A stretch of 64,000 bases of DNA, from the NCBI RefSeq assembly GCF_002234675.1, contig NC_019878.2:3784688-3848687 (forward strand). Direction: 5' to 3'. Made by a program: the position numbers and the translations under genes. Positions 50,501 to 57,489 of the stretch are shown here, in pieces; within the stretch, counting starts at the first letter, position 1; every line of letters starts with the position of its first letter. This stretch comes from Oryzias latipes (lineage: Eukaryota > Chordata > Actinopteri > Beloniformes > Adrianichthyidae). Under the pieces are notes generated by a model. It saw only the letters and a list, made by a program, of their open reading frames with translations. It did no database searches and had not been told where the DNA came from.

Positions 50501-53500
50501 GAACCATTTAACGAATCAAATAAATCCCTTAATGCAATTGACCAATCGGATGGACGCCTTCACATTGCTGACCAATCAGATGGAGCCCTGTTATGTTAGA
50601 TGTTTGTAACCTATGTCAACGTGGGTCATTTGGAGTATAATTTTTAAACTGGGAATGGTTATTTGGTTATTTTGCTGTTTGTTTATATACCGCAAATTAT
50701 ATCGTTATCGCAATTTTAATCTCTGATATCGCATATCGCGAGTTTTCCTCATATTGTGCAGGTCTAACTGAGATCATTCAGCTAACTAGAAATACTTACT
50801 GCTTACAGTGTTGTAAAGAAAAACAAAATTAAGTAGTTTAACATTCTACTGCATTTGAGTCTGAGATTCAGGTATTTGGAGTTGCCTTTGATTCTTTGAC
50901 ATTCAGCTTAAAGCTTAGTGGATACAGTTTCATCTTCAATGCATTCATTAAATATCTTGCTGTCCATACTACTAATTATACCCACTACTCCATCCAACAT
51001 ATTCCTATCTATTCCTGCCATGTCTTCCACATCTCTGACATGCTTCAGTCTCTCTTCAGTGACGGTGTCGGATTTATAATCAAATGTAATAATAACCCAC
51101 TGGCTTGTGCCTTCGTTGTTGCTGTTTAAGATTGTTTTGTATTGAATTGTTACATTCAATAAAGTTTGAAAAAAAAAAGTAGTGAGCGCGTGCCGCGTGG
51201 TGCTCGGCAGTGAAAGCCGAGCGCGCGCAGGCGGGAGAGAAGGAGAAGTGATGAAAGGTTTCCCATAGAAACCCTTGAAGTCTGAACACAGGACTAGCAG
51301 AAAAACTAAATTATGAAGACGAGGTAAATCTACACGTTTTCGCAAAATTTACTTTATTGAAGAAGGTGAAGAATATATAAACCGTTAAATATTTTAGTGG
51401 CCCGAGCGGACAAGTGAAAAGTAAAGTCTTGTGGTCCGCACTGCTCGAAAAACAGGACCGGGCCAGCGGACAAATGGCTATGTCGAGCCCTGGCGTCCCT
51501 CGTCTTCTTCACCACATCGAGCTGATTCCTTCTCCGAGAGGGTTAAAGCGGCGCGTGAGAGGTTCCCTCTGCCGTGTCTCGCCTCCGGAACTTCAGAGGG
51601 AATTCAGTCGTGTGATCTTTGAAAGATGTGACGTGAAGAAGACGAGGGGGGAGAATCTGGATTTCCAATCACTTATTCATCAGGGGCCTGTCTGTTGTGA
51701 AAAGCTGACAGTTTTTTAGTACACACACTCAGAGAGGATGATTCTGCGTTTGAACTCCTCCCACCCCAGAGAGTCATTGATAGCAGAGTGAAGATGTAAA
51801 GAGGACGGAGAGGAGGCACCGATGACGACATCACAGGCTGAGACAAAAGACTCCCATTAAGACATGAAACACTGAATCACACTTTGCTGATGATTCTGCA
51901 CAGAGATGACCTACTTCTGACAGCCCCCCCCATACTCCTCAGCTTCCTCCATCTTTCCTTGGGTTTCCATTTCACCCAAGGTTCTTCTGCAAACAAAGGT
52001 AGTAGTACCAACCACTGATCCTGCTGGATCCAGCTGTTCTGATGTTGATCTTTGAGAGATCTAAAAGCATTTCAGAGCAGCAAAAGTGAGGAAAGTCCAG
52101 GTTCTGAAGCCCTGATGGGAACGGGCAAACTGCCGGCTCAAAGGGACAAAAGGGACAAAGGGAAATCCAGAAGCTCTGAAAAGAAACATTATATCTAAGG
52201 TACTGATAGAAGGGAAAAGCACAGCAGTAATCAGAGTAAAAATGAGACAACTGTTATGTTGCTCCAGCTTTTGGTTTTTCAAACTGATCCTTTCCTAATT
52301 TGAGATCATTTCTACTCACTGAATTATTTCCTGATCAAAGGGACACAATTCCACAACTATAGAAGAAATAAGACGATGATAAGAAAGTGCCTGGTTGCTC
52401 CTGAAGCAGGTTTCATCCTCAGAAGCTCCTCGTTTAGAGACAAAGTTTCGGCTCTGGGGTCATGTGAGGCTTTTTCCTGCAAACCAGCTCTGAGTGTCAG
52501 AGCTGAACCAGCCTGTGGACACAGAGGCAGCAGCTTTTTGACTGTGTGGAAACAGACAAAGCTGCAGCTGCAAGCTAAAAGTCAGAGCGCTTCCTGTCAG
52601 CATCGGTGTCGGCAGCGACTTTCTGCAGATCAAATCTTGAATCTTTCATCTGACTTCTGTTCCCTACATGTTTTCCCTCACCTCTCTCCAAACCGAGCCT
52701 CTCCTCCCAGGAAGAGGTGAGCTTCTGCCGTCAAAGAGAGCAACAACAAAACACAGCCGCCAGCAACGTCTGGCATATTCAGGTCACACCACAACAAGCA
52801 AGCAAGCACACACACACACACAGGTGTGGCGAGAGAGCAGGATCAAACCCCCCTGACCTTTGCTCTCCGTCACGGCTTAGTGTTTTTTGGGAAACTCGGA
52901 TATGAATGAGGGATCCTGGAACCTCTTTAATTAAACAACCAACATGTTGGAAAGGCTCTGCTGCTCTGGATGAAGCTGATCTTGAACCACTTCAGAGACA
53001 CACACCCTTCAAAATAAAAGGCCTAGTCAGAAGCATTAAAAAATAATCCAATAGAATCTCAAAAGGGAAAAATGAACCTCAACAAAATTAAAATATTCTG
53101 GAATTTAGCCTTATTTTATTTTATTGATTAAAAAAACAAAAATCACAAGGCACAAATATGTCATCTGGATTAACAATACATAGTCATTCTTAATGAAGTC
53201 TATTGGATGGATGGATGGATGGATGGATGGATGGATGGTTTTCAACGTCACACCGGGTTACCACAGCACTGGCTGAAAAACACTGAAGTAAGTCACTTCC
53301 AGAGATATGGGGGTGTTCCACACTAGAAGAAGCTAAAATCCCATAGACTTCTTCTTCTTTTCTTCTCTTTTGAAGATCTCCTCGGATGGGCCAGAATGAC
53401 AATCAAACCCTCAAAGTCCTGCAGTCTCTCGATCTGGAAGGGGGTCAGGAATGACCACATCTCTGACTGGAGAAAGAGTTCCATTGTTGGCTGAGCAACC

Positions 53501-56500
53501 AGTGGGAAGCTTGGGAAGACTGTATGAGGCTGATCTGTGCGACACCCATTTGCCTGCCACCATCAGGCTCCAGCTTATAGCTGGACTGGAGAGGATTGAC
53601 AAGAGCCATCTCCAGGGAAATTCAGAGAGTGGTGCTGTCAATTTACCCTCCTTCAGCGCTTGATGTGGCCCCTGAAGTTGAGTGAGATTAAGTCATCCAC
53701 AGTGGCAAAGATGGATGCCAAAGCCTACAGTTTCATACGTAAGAGGCTTGGCGTACCTCGAAGTCTTTCCAACACAGGCCTATTTGGGAAAAACACACTC
53801 CAGCTGCCACTGAAGCCCATGGGCCTAGGCTACAGACAGGAGAAGGCCAAGCTTGTGATTGAGCTGAGAGACTCAACCGACCCTTTTGTGAGAAACACTA
53901 AGGCACCTGTCCAAACCGGACGCAAATGGAAGGTAGGCCTGGGTGAAAAATCGATTGAATTAATGAATTCTAATTTTTTGTTACGGGCGATTTCAAAAAT
54001 AACTAAATCGAGTTTTTGTGTAATGGCACATTTTTGGCTCCCCAGAGCTTCCGTAGCCTTAGTTTCACACGGCGGTATGGCAAACGGCTAAAACTAGTGT
54101 TGCCAGATTGGGCGGTTTTCCGCCCAATTGGGCGGTTTTGGTTCTAAATTTGCGGGTAAAAATGGCTTTGGGCGGGTATGCATAATTTGGGCGGTTTTAG
54201 GGTCTGTTCGGCGGGTTTTTCCCCTCATGAATATATAATAGCGGACTACGTTAGGCTGAGTGGCCGTTGAAGTCTTATGTTCTGAAGCTCCGTGAACGCA
54301 CCAGGTTGAGACGCTTAATGGGTTCTGTCATCTAACCTGCTGTTGGGGGTTTGCCGCCCCGCCCCTCCTCTTAGAAGTTGCGTTCTTTAAAGCTGACATC
54401 GCGGTCGCGTGTGGGCGGAGCTACGAGCTAACGTCATGGTCTGATCGCTGCATGTCTGTGTTTATCAGTGCATGGTGGACACGGAGAATGTGGAGAGATC
54501 AGGTTTATTATTTTAAAGAGTTCTACTTGGTAATCATGTTTCCAAGTTTGAGTTCATAAAATCATCCCAGAGAAAGTCTCTGCTTCAACTCCCGCAGGGA
54601 AAGCTGCGTCTGAATCTGACGCCCGTATTTCCATCTCTCTGACAGTTTAAAGCCAACTGCAGCCAATAGCCCCTCCCCCGCCTCTCTACCTGCTTTTCCT
54701 CTCTACCTGTTCACATCCTCTGTAGCTCAGAGTTGTTTTCCCCCGCGCTCCTCCTGTGTCCAACACAGAGAGCGCTAAATACGGTCATCATAGCAGCAGG
54801 TTGACACGGTAGTAGTCGGGGCGCTTTGGCGCAAGCGCAGCACAAGGATGGAAGAGGTTATACATAGGTTATAGCGGGTTAAGAAAATGAATGGAAGAAG
54901 GCCGGTTCGCTGAAGAAATATTCAATGCTGTACTCCTTTTATTAATAGTCTGAACTATCTTTGATTTTGAGAAATGTTTTATTTTGAAAAATCACCGCAT
55001 CGGGTACTTAATCAGTCCAGTAGGGGAAAAAATCTACAAAAGCTGTATATTGTTGTTTCTCCCAGTCATAGATAGATTAGATACAAAAGTTAGTCTGGAG
55101 CCCTGACACACACATACTCATTCTACAACACCTATATAGTTAGTTCATTAGTTAGTTATTTGTTACTGTTATTTGTTAATGAAGAATACTGCGTTGTAAT
55201 TATTACTTGTACCGGTATTCAATTGCAACGCTGCGGGGGGGGGGGGGGGGGGGGGGGGGTATTGACCGCGAGTCCTGCTGCGAAGACGGGGTTTCTTAAT
55301 TGAATTAAAACCTTAGACCCCAGATATGAGCTGCATTGTTAATCCTTTAGATAATGGTGCTACTGTTGAGGTGAATGTTTGTCTCCTTTTAGTCTAAACT
55401 ACAAAGTGTGACTTAAAACACAGCTGGGACTTTAAATTAAATAACCTTTTTATTTTGGACAAGTGAAAACAAGTGTAGAATAACAAGAGAAGACAAAATT
55501 TATATAAAACAAGAAAATTATATAAAACAACACAAGTGCAAAAGGGAGAGAGAAGAAGAAAAATCTTATACTTTGATTCCAAGAGTGTGTTCATTTATTT
55601 ATTATTCATACCAGAAATGGGGGTTACATTTGTCTTGCTTTTGATTAAATAAAAGCAAAATTTGCTTTAAGTTGTCTGCAGTTTGTACTTATTGCTTCCC
55701 TTAAGTGTGTGTATGTATGGGGGGGTGGAAATCGAATAAAAAAATCATATCGCCCAGCCCTAATGGAAGGCCGAAGAGGCCGTTGACCAGGCCATCAGCA
55801 AGCTTAAACACAACGAAGCCGTGGGAAGGATGTGGTCAGGAAGAGCCGGCTTAGGCTGGGGAACAGCCCCCAAGTTCTGGTCCAAAGCCACAAGAAGGGA
55901 GAGGAAAGAGCTGGTGTGATTGAAGAGGTGACCAGGAGCGAGGAAAAGTAATGCAAGCTCAAAGCACTCAGCCAGCCACAACAAGGGCGACTACAAAATC
56001 GGAGTCCCTAATTGGTCAAAGTTTGACCTGGTTAAGGTTAGAGTTAACTTTAAAAACACATTCAGCGGGTGCGCATTTTGTACATAGAGCCCAACAACGG
56101 TTGTAGAAACTTTCGTAGCAACAAGTGAATGAGAGAATTTTGAAAGTGTGCTGCTGAGGTGGTGTGAACGTAGCTCGAGTGGCAAATTACCATCACAAGT
56201 GTAAACAGGAGGTCATGAAGGACTACAGCACCTTCAAACAACAGATATGGGATTCCAAAATAATAAAACAGAAATATAGTCCATAAGAGTCCCAGACAGA
56301 ATAGATGACTAATAGCTTTTATGTACGTATCCCACATCATGAGTTTCACATGAAGACTTTCCATCTGTCAATCACTCATCCAACACGAGGAGGATGACCT
56401 GTGGGGGTCTGAGCTCCTCTTAAGGAACATGTTTAACAACAGTCAAAGGGGGGGCAGAAGATGAATGACAGCAAAATAGCCACCATGAAAGGAGACAGCA

Positions 56501-57271
56501 GGAGATCAGAGATTATCAGCTCCGTCATGTGAGCTTGAAAAGTATTTTGAAAATGAATTCAATCATAGTCTGACTTATTTTGAAGTGATGTTCGAGGAGA
56601 GAGAATGCACTCAAAAGATGAAATAAAGTAGCTTCAGATTATCAGTAAAACGTGCAAAACAGAGTTCAGGTCTGTTTCCATAAACTCAAAACCTTTAAAT
56701 AAAAAGGCTTCTGCATGATTAAAATTGAGATTAAGGCTTTTCAAAGTCGTTATGATCAACAAACTTTCAAAATAAGAGTCCCAAGAAAACAAAACCAGTC
56801 AACAATTTGTCAATAAAAACAAAGTTCTTATGAAATTATGAATGGCATTGATTGTACTTTATCATATTCTGCTATAGCATGGCATTACCAAACTCCATTG
56901 CTATTATTACCAACGTGCCTTCAAGTGATCATGAGGGAACACCTTAAAATAAGCTTTTTCATTATAATAACCCTGTATAATATTCCAAAGGGAAGAAATG
57001 TAATAATGAATAAGGTTAGTTTTGTAACACATGAACTGGTGCAGCAGCAGTCAGGAGAGTTTCGTAAACTCTGCAGCAGCTCATCAATGATCAAAACACA
57101 GGCGTTAGCAGGCACTTTCCTCCTTTGACAGCCGGAGCACAGCGGCCATGAGCCCCGCTGAACCCGGCTTCAGTCCGCCTCTTACCTGTAGTTGTAGGAA
57201 GGAAACCTGCTGCTCTCTTTCAGCATCATTCTGTACAAAGACAGCACCTGGGCTCGAGCAGACGCTGCCAT
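15751..57271 (-). CDS. lyrm4: LYR motif-containing protein 4 (ISD11), three coding exons
   Basis: LYRM4/ISD11 is a small mitochondrial matrix protein that, with acyl carrier protein, stabilises the cysteine desulfurase NFS1 for Fe-S cluster assembly. Coding exons are 57271-57186 (86 nt), 46580-46460 (121 nt) and 15798-15751 (48 nt with stop), joined in phases 2 and 0 with GT/AG splice sites throughout, giving 84 residues. The N-terminus starts [16 protein letters not shown] and holds the LYR motif at 12-14. Exon 1 ends in SYNY plus two bases of an Arg codon, and exon 2 opens [12 protein letters not shown]. The residue matching human R68, mutated in a human respiratory-chain disorder, is kept (LIQRQ). 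The protein ends GAQKTVVE, about seven residues short of human (91). An ATG six bases upstream (57277) would add MN. Introns are 10.6 kb and 30.7 kb and full of transposons. ppp1r3g neighbours it as in human. Confidence 0.93.
15799..17080. other. lyrm4 intron 2, proximal part; no other gene
   Basis: The stretch holds a short (TAG)n run near 15947-15960 and a 13-base G run at 16250-16262. No coding region or named transposon was recognised. Confidence 0.5.
17088..17137. promoter_or_regulatory. Triple GTTACCATG repeat between two CCATGGCGCCGCG boxes
   Basis: Three direct copies of GTTACCATG (about 17103-17128) are flanked by direct copies of CCATGGCGCCGCG (17090-17102 and about 17126-17137). 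GTTACCATGG resembles half of the X-box bound by RFX factors. It lies just upstream of the L2 LINE relic and could be part of its 5' end or promoter. Function is inferred from sequence resemblance only. Confidence 0.35.
17216..19559 (+). pseudogene. L2/CR1-type LINE relic: endonuclease plus broken reverse transcriptase
   Basis: A long frame (17216-18592) encodes an APE-type endonuclease like those of fish L2/CR1-clade retrotransposons. It shows a [13 protein letters not shown] start, [23 protein letters not shown], then ISGDFNHA and [11 protein letters not shown] with the catalytic Asp/His. It continues into [20 protein letters not shown]. The frame shifts at the 13-G run (18293-18305), recovers near 18360 and shifts again near 18515 into [20 protein letters not shown]. 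Reverse transcriptase survives only in pieces ([30 protein letters not shown]), and the YADD/FADD box is not found. The long-inverted-repeat element at 19566 cuts off the 3' end. It lies in lyrm4 intron 2, antisense to the gene. Confidence 0.85.
19566..20605. mobile_element. Foldback-like element with about 250-bp inverted repeats
   Basis: The left arm (19566-about 19812) and right arm (about 20339-20605) are imperfect inverted copies, beginning TATGAAGGTAAAAATGCTC and ending GAGC-TTTTTACCTTCATA. The hexamer CGAAGA flanks both sides (19560-19565 and 20606-20611), a likely target duplication. The unique centre (about 530 bp) has no coding frame. The right arm contains an extra perfect hairpin, ATTTTTTACACACAGATGCA facing TGCATCTGTGTGTAAAAAT (20479-20519). 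The element inserted into the L2 LINE relic. No superfamily is assigned. Confidence 0.75.
20706..21061. mobile_element. Short hAT MITE with perfect 8-bp duplication
   Basis: The ends CAGTGGTTCC and GGAAACCACTG form short inverted repeats. The 8-mer GGGTAAAC is repeated exactly at 20698-20705 and 21062-21069. At 356 bp it is non-coding. The clean duplication suggests a fairly recent hAT-type insertion. Confidence 0.8.
21062..24439. other. lyrm4 intron 2; no gene recognised
   Basis: This is unique-looking non-coding DNA with homopolymer runs (C near 21602, T near 23171). Several open frames of 60-210 codons exist on both strands, including 23273-23902, but none resembles a known protein or has exon-like borders. 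Confidence 0.45.
24440..24590 (-). repeat. tRNA-derived SINE fragment, antisense
   Basis: On the minus strand it reads CTTGGGCAGGACGCTGAACC, then CATGGTGGTTATAGGTTGGC and TCTGTAAAGCACTTTGGGCC. These are the body and tail words of the SINE family seen at 62811-63050. Confidence 0.6.
24591..25089. other. lyrm4 intron 2 spacer
   Basis: Nothing recognised apart from a short A run near 25001-25011. Confidence 0.4.
25090..25470. repeat. Diverged relative of the GGCCGAATAC MITE
   Basis: It contains TTCGGCCGAATACTTA near 25099 and ATGCCCCTACAATTGGAGTT near 25339. Both motifs also occur in the compact element at 31694-31859. The borders are unclear and there is no coding region. Confidence 0.35.
25838..26252. 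mobile_element. MITE with GGGYGT-TTCAGACTAGA ends, 415 bp
   Basis: The left end GGGTGTTTTCAGACTAGA and the complement of the right end GGGCGTATTCAGACTAGA are near-identical inverted repeats flanked by TA on both sides. The interior is non-coding. The phrase GTCCACTTAATTTGGT (on the minus strand near its right end) recurs at 35755-35770, a possible fragment of the same family. Confidence 0.65.
26253..29769. other. lyrm4 intron 2; no gene recognised
   Basis: AT-rich, apparently unique intronic DNA. Open frames are short and without family resemblance. A 10-base T run sits near 28340. Confidence 0.45.
29773..30459. mobile_element. PIF/Harbinger-type MITE with TAA duplication
   Basis: The left end AGGCCCGTTCACATCGGGAC and the complement of the right end AGGCCCGTACACACCGGGAC form clear inverted repeats that run on into ACGAAT-TTCGCC. 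The trinucleotide TAA is duplicated at 29770-29772 and 30460-30462, which fits the TWA preference of PIF/Harbinger. The 687-bp interior is rich in CGCC/GCGT words and has no transposase. A short plus frame from 30121 ([19 protein letters not shown]) is intriguing but too short to name. Confidence 0.8.
30460..31693. other. lyrm4 intron 2 with an 18-base G run
   Basis: The run of G at 30721-30738 is the only striking feature. No gene was recognised. Confidence 0.45.
31694..31859. mobile_element. Compact MITE with TGGGCCGAATAC ends
   Basis: The left end TGGGCCGAATACAAATTCTTC and the complement of the right end TGGCCAAACCCAAATTCTTCG are inverted repeats. The homology continues into CTCC-C-CCTACGGCT on both arms. 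At about 166 bp it is small enough to fold into a near-complete hairpin. A diverged relative is at 25090-25470. Confidence 0.6.
31860..32225. other. lyrm4 intron 2 spacer
   Basis: No feature recognised. Confidence 0.4.
32226..32879. mobile_element. hAT-like MITE with CCAACCCTGGTCC ends, split by another hAT
   Basis: The left end CAGTATTTTCCAACCCTGGTCC (broken by one variable base from the usual form) and right end GGACCAGGGTTGGGAACATTGACTG are inverted copies. The second hAT at 32355-32847 sits inside it. Without that insert the element is about 150 bp. A related end (GGACCAGGGTTGGGAAACACTG) occurs at 58990-59011. Confidence 0.65.
32355..32847 (-). mobile_element. Non-autonomous hAT, 493 bp, second copy of the 983-1807 family
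   Basis: Ends CAGTGTTTTTCAAGC and GGTTGAAAAACACTG bound it, with GCCACGGCACAC just inside. The 8-mers GCCTACAG (32347-32354) and GCTTACAG (32848-32855) differ at one base, giving a clear hAT duplication. Compared with 983-1807 it lacks about 330 bp of interior and carries a run of about 24 A near 32428. Confidence 0.8.
32965..33410 (+). repeat. Unclassified dispersed repeat, copy 1
   Basis: The copy is collinear with 49148-49563. Shared words include CAACCACTCTGGCCAATCAGGAG, broken only by flanking changes, plus GAAAGTGGGCT, GGCATCTGATTGGTCAG, ATTTTTGGCTTCTTG and CACTTCCTGTTTGG. Both copies are in the same orientation in different lyrm4 introns. No inverted termini, poly(A) tail or coding frame was recognised. 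Confidence 0.65.
33411..35405. other. lyrm4 intron 2; GT-rich patch, no gene
   Basis: A GTGTGTGCCGGTGTGTGTGT-type patch lies at about 33887-33920. Otherwise the stretch is unremarkable non-coding DNA. Confidence 0.45.
35406..35725 (-). pseudogene. LINE relic, C-terminal end of a reverse-transcriptase ORF
   Basis: On the minus strand, broken frames include EAELEVA, ILRFSLE and then RMLRLEL, followed by [19 protein letters not shown]. This string is typical of the extreme C-terminus of a common fish LINE polyprotein (RTE-like, the group annotated as craniofacial development protein 2-like). Stops and frameshifts occur every 20-40 codons. No catalytic domain remains. Confidence 0.6.
35726..38045. 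other. lyrm4 intron 2 with two long G runs
   Basis: G runs of 20 (37373-37392) and 15 (37567-37581) lie about 175 bp apart. A fragment near 35755 shares GTCCACTTAATTTGGT with the MITE at 25838-26252. No gene was recognised. Confidence 0.45.
38046..38365 (+). repeat. tRNA-derived SINE, near full length
   Basis: The head GATGGTGTAGTGGTTCGCAA (A box) is followed by a decayed B box, a TGAAGTTTGCATGCGTGGGTT body and TTGGTTGATCTAAATTGTCCC. It ends in CAATGGACTAGGAACCTGTCC and the terminal AAAGGATGGA. It is degenerate and old. Confidence 0.7.
38366..40862. other. lyrm4 intron 2 with (CTC)n and (CA)n microsatellites
   Basis: A (CTC)n run lies at about 39109-39133 and (CA)n at about 39289-39316. A plus frame at 40074-40286 is basic and repeat-like, but nothing supports a gene. 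Confidence 0.45.
40863..43886 (+). mobile_element. Tc1-like transposon with dead transposase, interrupted
   Basis: About 200-bp inverted repeats (40863-about 41070 and about 43690-43886; TA at both ends) enclose a Tc1-type transposase. It starts at ATG 41224 ([14 protein letters not shown]). Past the insert it resumes as a helix-turn-helix ([20 protein letters not shown]), and later frames hold [12 protein letters not shown] and [11 protein letters not shown]. Frameshifts separate the parts and the final acidic residue region has decayed (SIKKSLEE instead of PIENLW), so it is inactive. Without the 1.45-kb insert it is about 1.57 kb, the usual Tc1 length. Confidence 0.9.
41269..42720. mobile_element. 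1.45-kb TA-duplicating element inside the Tc1 copy
   Basis: The ends are CCGTAAATTCCGGACTACAA and, from the other side, CCGTAATTTCCGGACTACAA, followed on both arms by ACAAGCCGC words. TA flanks each end (41267-41268, 42721-42722). It splits the Tc1 transposase just after its N-terminus. The interior has a CpG-rich block (about 41870-42070), a 192-codon frame (41915-42493) with no recognised family, and two adjacent perfect hairpins at 42240-42286. The TA duplication suggests the Tc1/mariner superfamily, but I cannot name the family. Confidence 0.75.
43887..44692. other. lyrm4 intron 2 with (GT)n and a C18-(CA)n tract
   Basis: (GT)n spans about 44131-44160. A run of 18 C at 44521-44538 passes directly into (CA)n up to about 44557. 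No gene was recognised. Confidence 0.5.
44693..45357. mobile_element. hAT-like MITE with TAGRGSTGTAAYGA ends
   Basis: The left end TAGAGCTGTAATGACTCAATTT and the complement of the right end TAGGGGTGTAACGATTTTTTTG are inverted repeats. The interior has repeated TCGATTTG/GATTC words. No target duplication could be read, so the copy is old. No transposase. Confidence 0.6.
45358..46459. other. lyrm4 intron 2, distal end
   Basis: A GT/GTGTGCGT patch (about 46367-46392) lies just downstream of exon 2 in the gene's direction. Nothing else was recognised. Confidence 0.45.
46460..46580 (-). CDS. lyrm4: lyrm4 coding exon 2
   Basis: The acceptor TTGCAG precedes G|ACC TAC GCG, and the donor is CAG|GTGTGA. 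The exon reads [12 protein letters not shown], then [12 protein letters not shown] and [10 protein letters not shown], matching human LYRM4 residues 30-69. The first G completes the Arg codon split across intron 1. Confidence 0.95.
46581..47639. other. lyrm4 intron 1 with an unusual AT/CG-mixed block
   Basis: About 47120-47620 is rich in palindromic words (GCATGCGTGACATACGTAATTC, TACGCATGTACCACCGACGTATGACG, each interrupted in detail) and differs in texture from its neighbours. It may be an unclassified mobile element. No inverted termini were fixed. Confidence 0.35.
47640..47800 (+). repeat. SINE 3' body fragment
   Basis: GACCCTGCGATGGACTGGTG, then CCATCCAGGG, GCAGCTCACCTTCACCCGA and GATTGGTCCCGGCAACCCC are the conserved 3' body of the same SINE type as 38046-38365. 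The tRNA head is missing. Confidence 0.65.
47801..49147. other. lyrm4 intron 1; no gene recognised
   Basis: Non-coding DNA. The frame at 48261-48704 has no recognised family. Confidence 0.45.
49148..49563 (+). repeat. Unclassified dispersed repeat, copy 2
   Basis: Collinear with 32965-33410: CAACCACTCTGGCCAATCAG, GAAAGTGGGCTGGGAGA, GAGGCATCTGATTGGTCAG, GGGATTTTGGCTTCTTGGGA and TACTTCCTGTTTGGGA are shared in order and orientation. Confidence 0.65.
49780..50015 (-). repeat. tRNA-derived SINE, antisense
   Basis: On the minus strand the head reads TAGTGGACTTGTGGTAGAGC (A box) and GTCTTGAGTTCAAATCC (B box). The body continues with the complement of TTTAACCCCCAATCCAATCC and TCTGCATTTGACCCACCCCC, a familiar fish SINE. 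Confidence 0.7.
50096..51492. mobile_element. 1.4-kb inverted-repeat element with 5-bp duplication
   Basis: The left end CAGGGGTTGACATAGCC and the complement of the right end CAGGGCTCGACATAGCC are inverted repeats. GCGTC is repeated at 50091-50095 and 51493-51497. Inside are a GGGGGTCCGGGGGCATGCCC palindrome (50236-50263), a hAT-like inner end reading CATATTGTGCAGGTCTA (to 50766), and a plus-direction AATAAA followed by a run of ten A (about 51158-51178). A minus frame (50908-51345) has no recognised family. The mosaic suggests later insertions into a hAT-type element. Confidence 0.65.
51493..53203. other. lyrm4 intron 1; no gene recognised
   Basis: A short (CA)n run lies near 52807-52821. 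Open frames match nothing known. Confidence 0.45.
53204..53238. repeat. (GGAT)n microsatellite
   Basis: About eight GGAT units, the tail sequence typical of SINE 3' ends, although no SINE body is recognised beside it. Confidence 0.8.
54105..54320 (+). repeat. GGGCGG-rich repeat, plus copy of the family at 1-800
   Basis: TTGGGCGGTTTTCCGCCCAA and several GGGCGGTTTT words are followed by CTCATGAATATAT-ATAGCGGACTACGTTAGGCTG. That stretch matches the complement of about 655-690. Borders inside the hAT are not resolved. Confidence 0.5.
55235..55259. repeat. Run of 25 G
   Basis: An uninterrupted G homopolymer inside the hAT-type element. Length may be unreliable in assembly. Confidence 0.9.
56001..57185. 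other. lyrm4 intron 1, first kilobase after exon 1
   Basis: AT-rich intronic DNA without recognised repeats or genes. Confidence 0.45.
57186..57271 (-). CDS. lyrm4: lyrm4 coding exon 1 (start codon and LYR motif)
   Basis: On the minus strand ATG GCA GCG TCT opens [16 protein letters not shown] and the exon ends TACAACTACAG|GTAAGAG, a consensus donor. The start aligned with human MAASSRAQ is at 57271. A second in-frame ATG six bases earlier (57277-57275) would add MN. Confidence 0.95.
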
Positions 57272-57277
57272 GTTCAT

Positions 57278-57489
57278 GCTACCGACGCTGTTCGGTCCCT
57301 GCGATGAAGGACCCTTACTTAAGAGCGACCAACTAGCGCCAGTTTAGAAATCCAAAGTCTAGGCTGTTTGTCATTATTTTCGTATGTTACATTATAATAA
57401 GTTTGATAAAAGAACGTCATTTATTAAATAACACACAGCATAAATATGCATATTTATTTTTGAAACATGTTCATAATCCAAGAGTCATG
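57278..57489. promoter_or_regulatory. Presumed shared lyrm4/fars2 promoter region
   Basis: About 210 bp separate the lyrm4 start codon from the possible plus-strand first exon. In human the two genes are also arranged head-to-head. The sequence is not strongly GC-rich, and no clear TATA box or factor site could be fixed for either direction. The call rests on gene arrangement. Confidence 0.4.

Larger units (their letters stand above)
53934..55762. mobile_element. hAT-type element, 1.83 kb, perfect 8-bp duplication
   Basis: The ends TAGGCCTGGGTGAAAAATCG and, from the other side, TAGGGCTGGGCGATATGATT are inverted. ATGGAAGG is repeated exactly at 53926-53933 and 55763-55770. It interrupts the R4/Dong-like frame right after the TGRKWK segment. 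It contains a further GC-rich repeat (about 54105-54320) and a 25-base G run, but no recognisable transposase. Confidence 0.85.
53412..56000 (+). pseudogene. R4/Dong-type LINE relic split by a hAT element
   Basis: Before the insert, broken frames read [28 protein letters not shown] and, from 53660, [20 protein letters not shown], then [20 protein letters not shown] and [13 protein letters not shown]. After it (55763-about 55990) the protein resumes as [19 protein letters not shown] and [18 protein letters not shown]. This is the region after the reverse transcriptase of a fish R4/Dong (Rex6)-like retrotransposon. A frameshift near 53660 and stops after 55900 show decay independent of the hAT. 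Only part of the C-terminal half is present, a typical 5' truncation. Confidence 0.75.
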
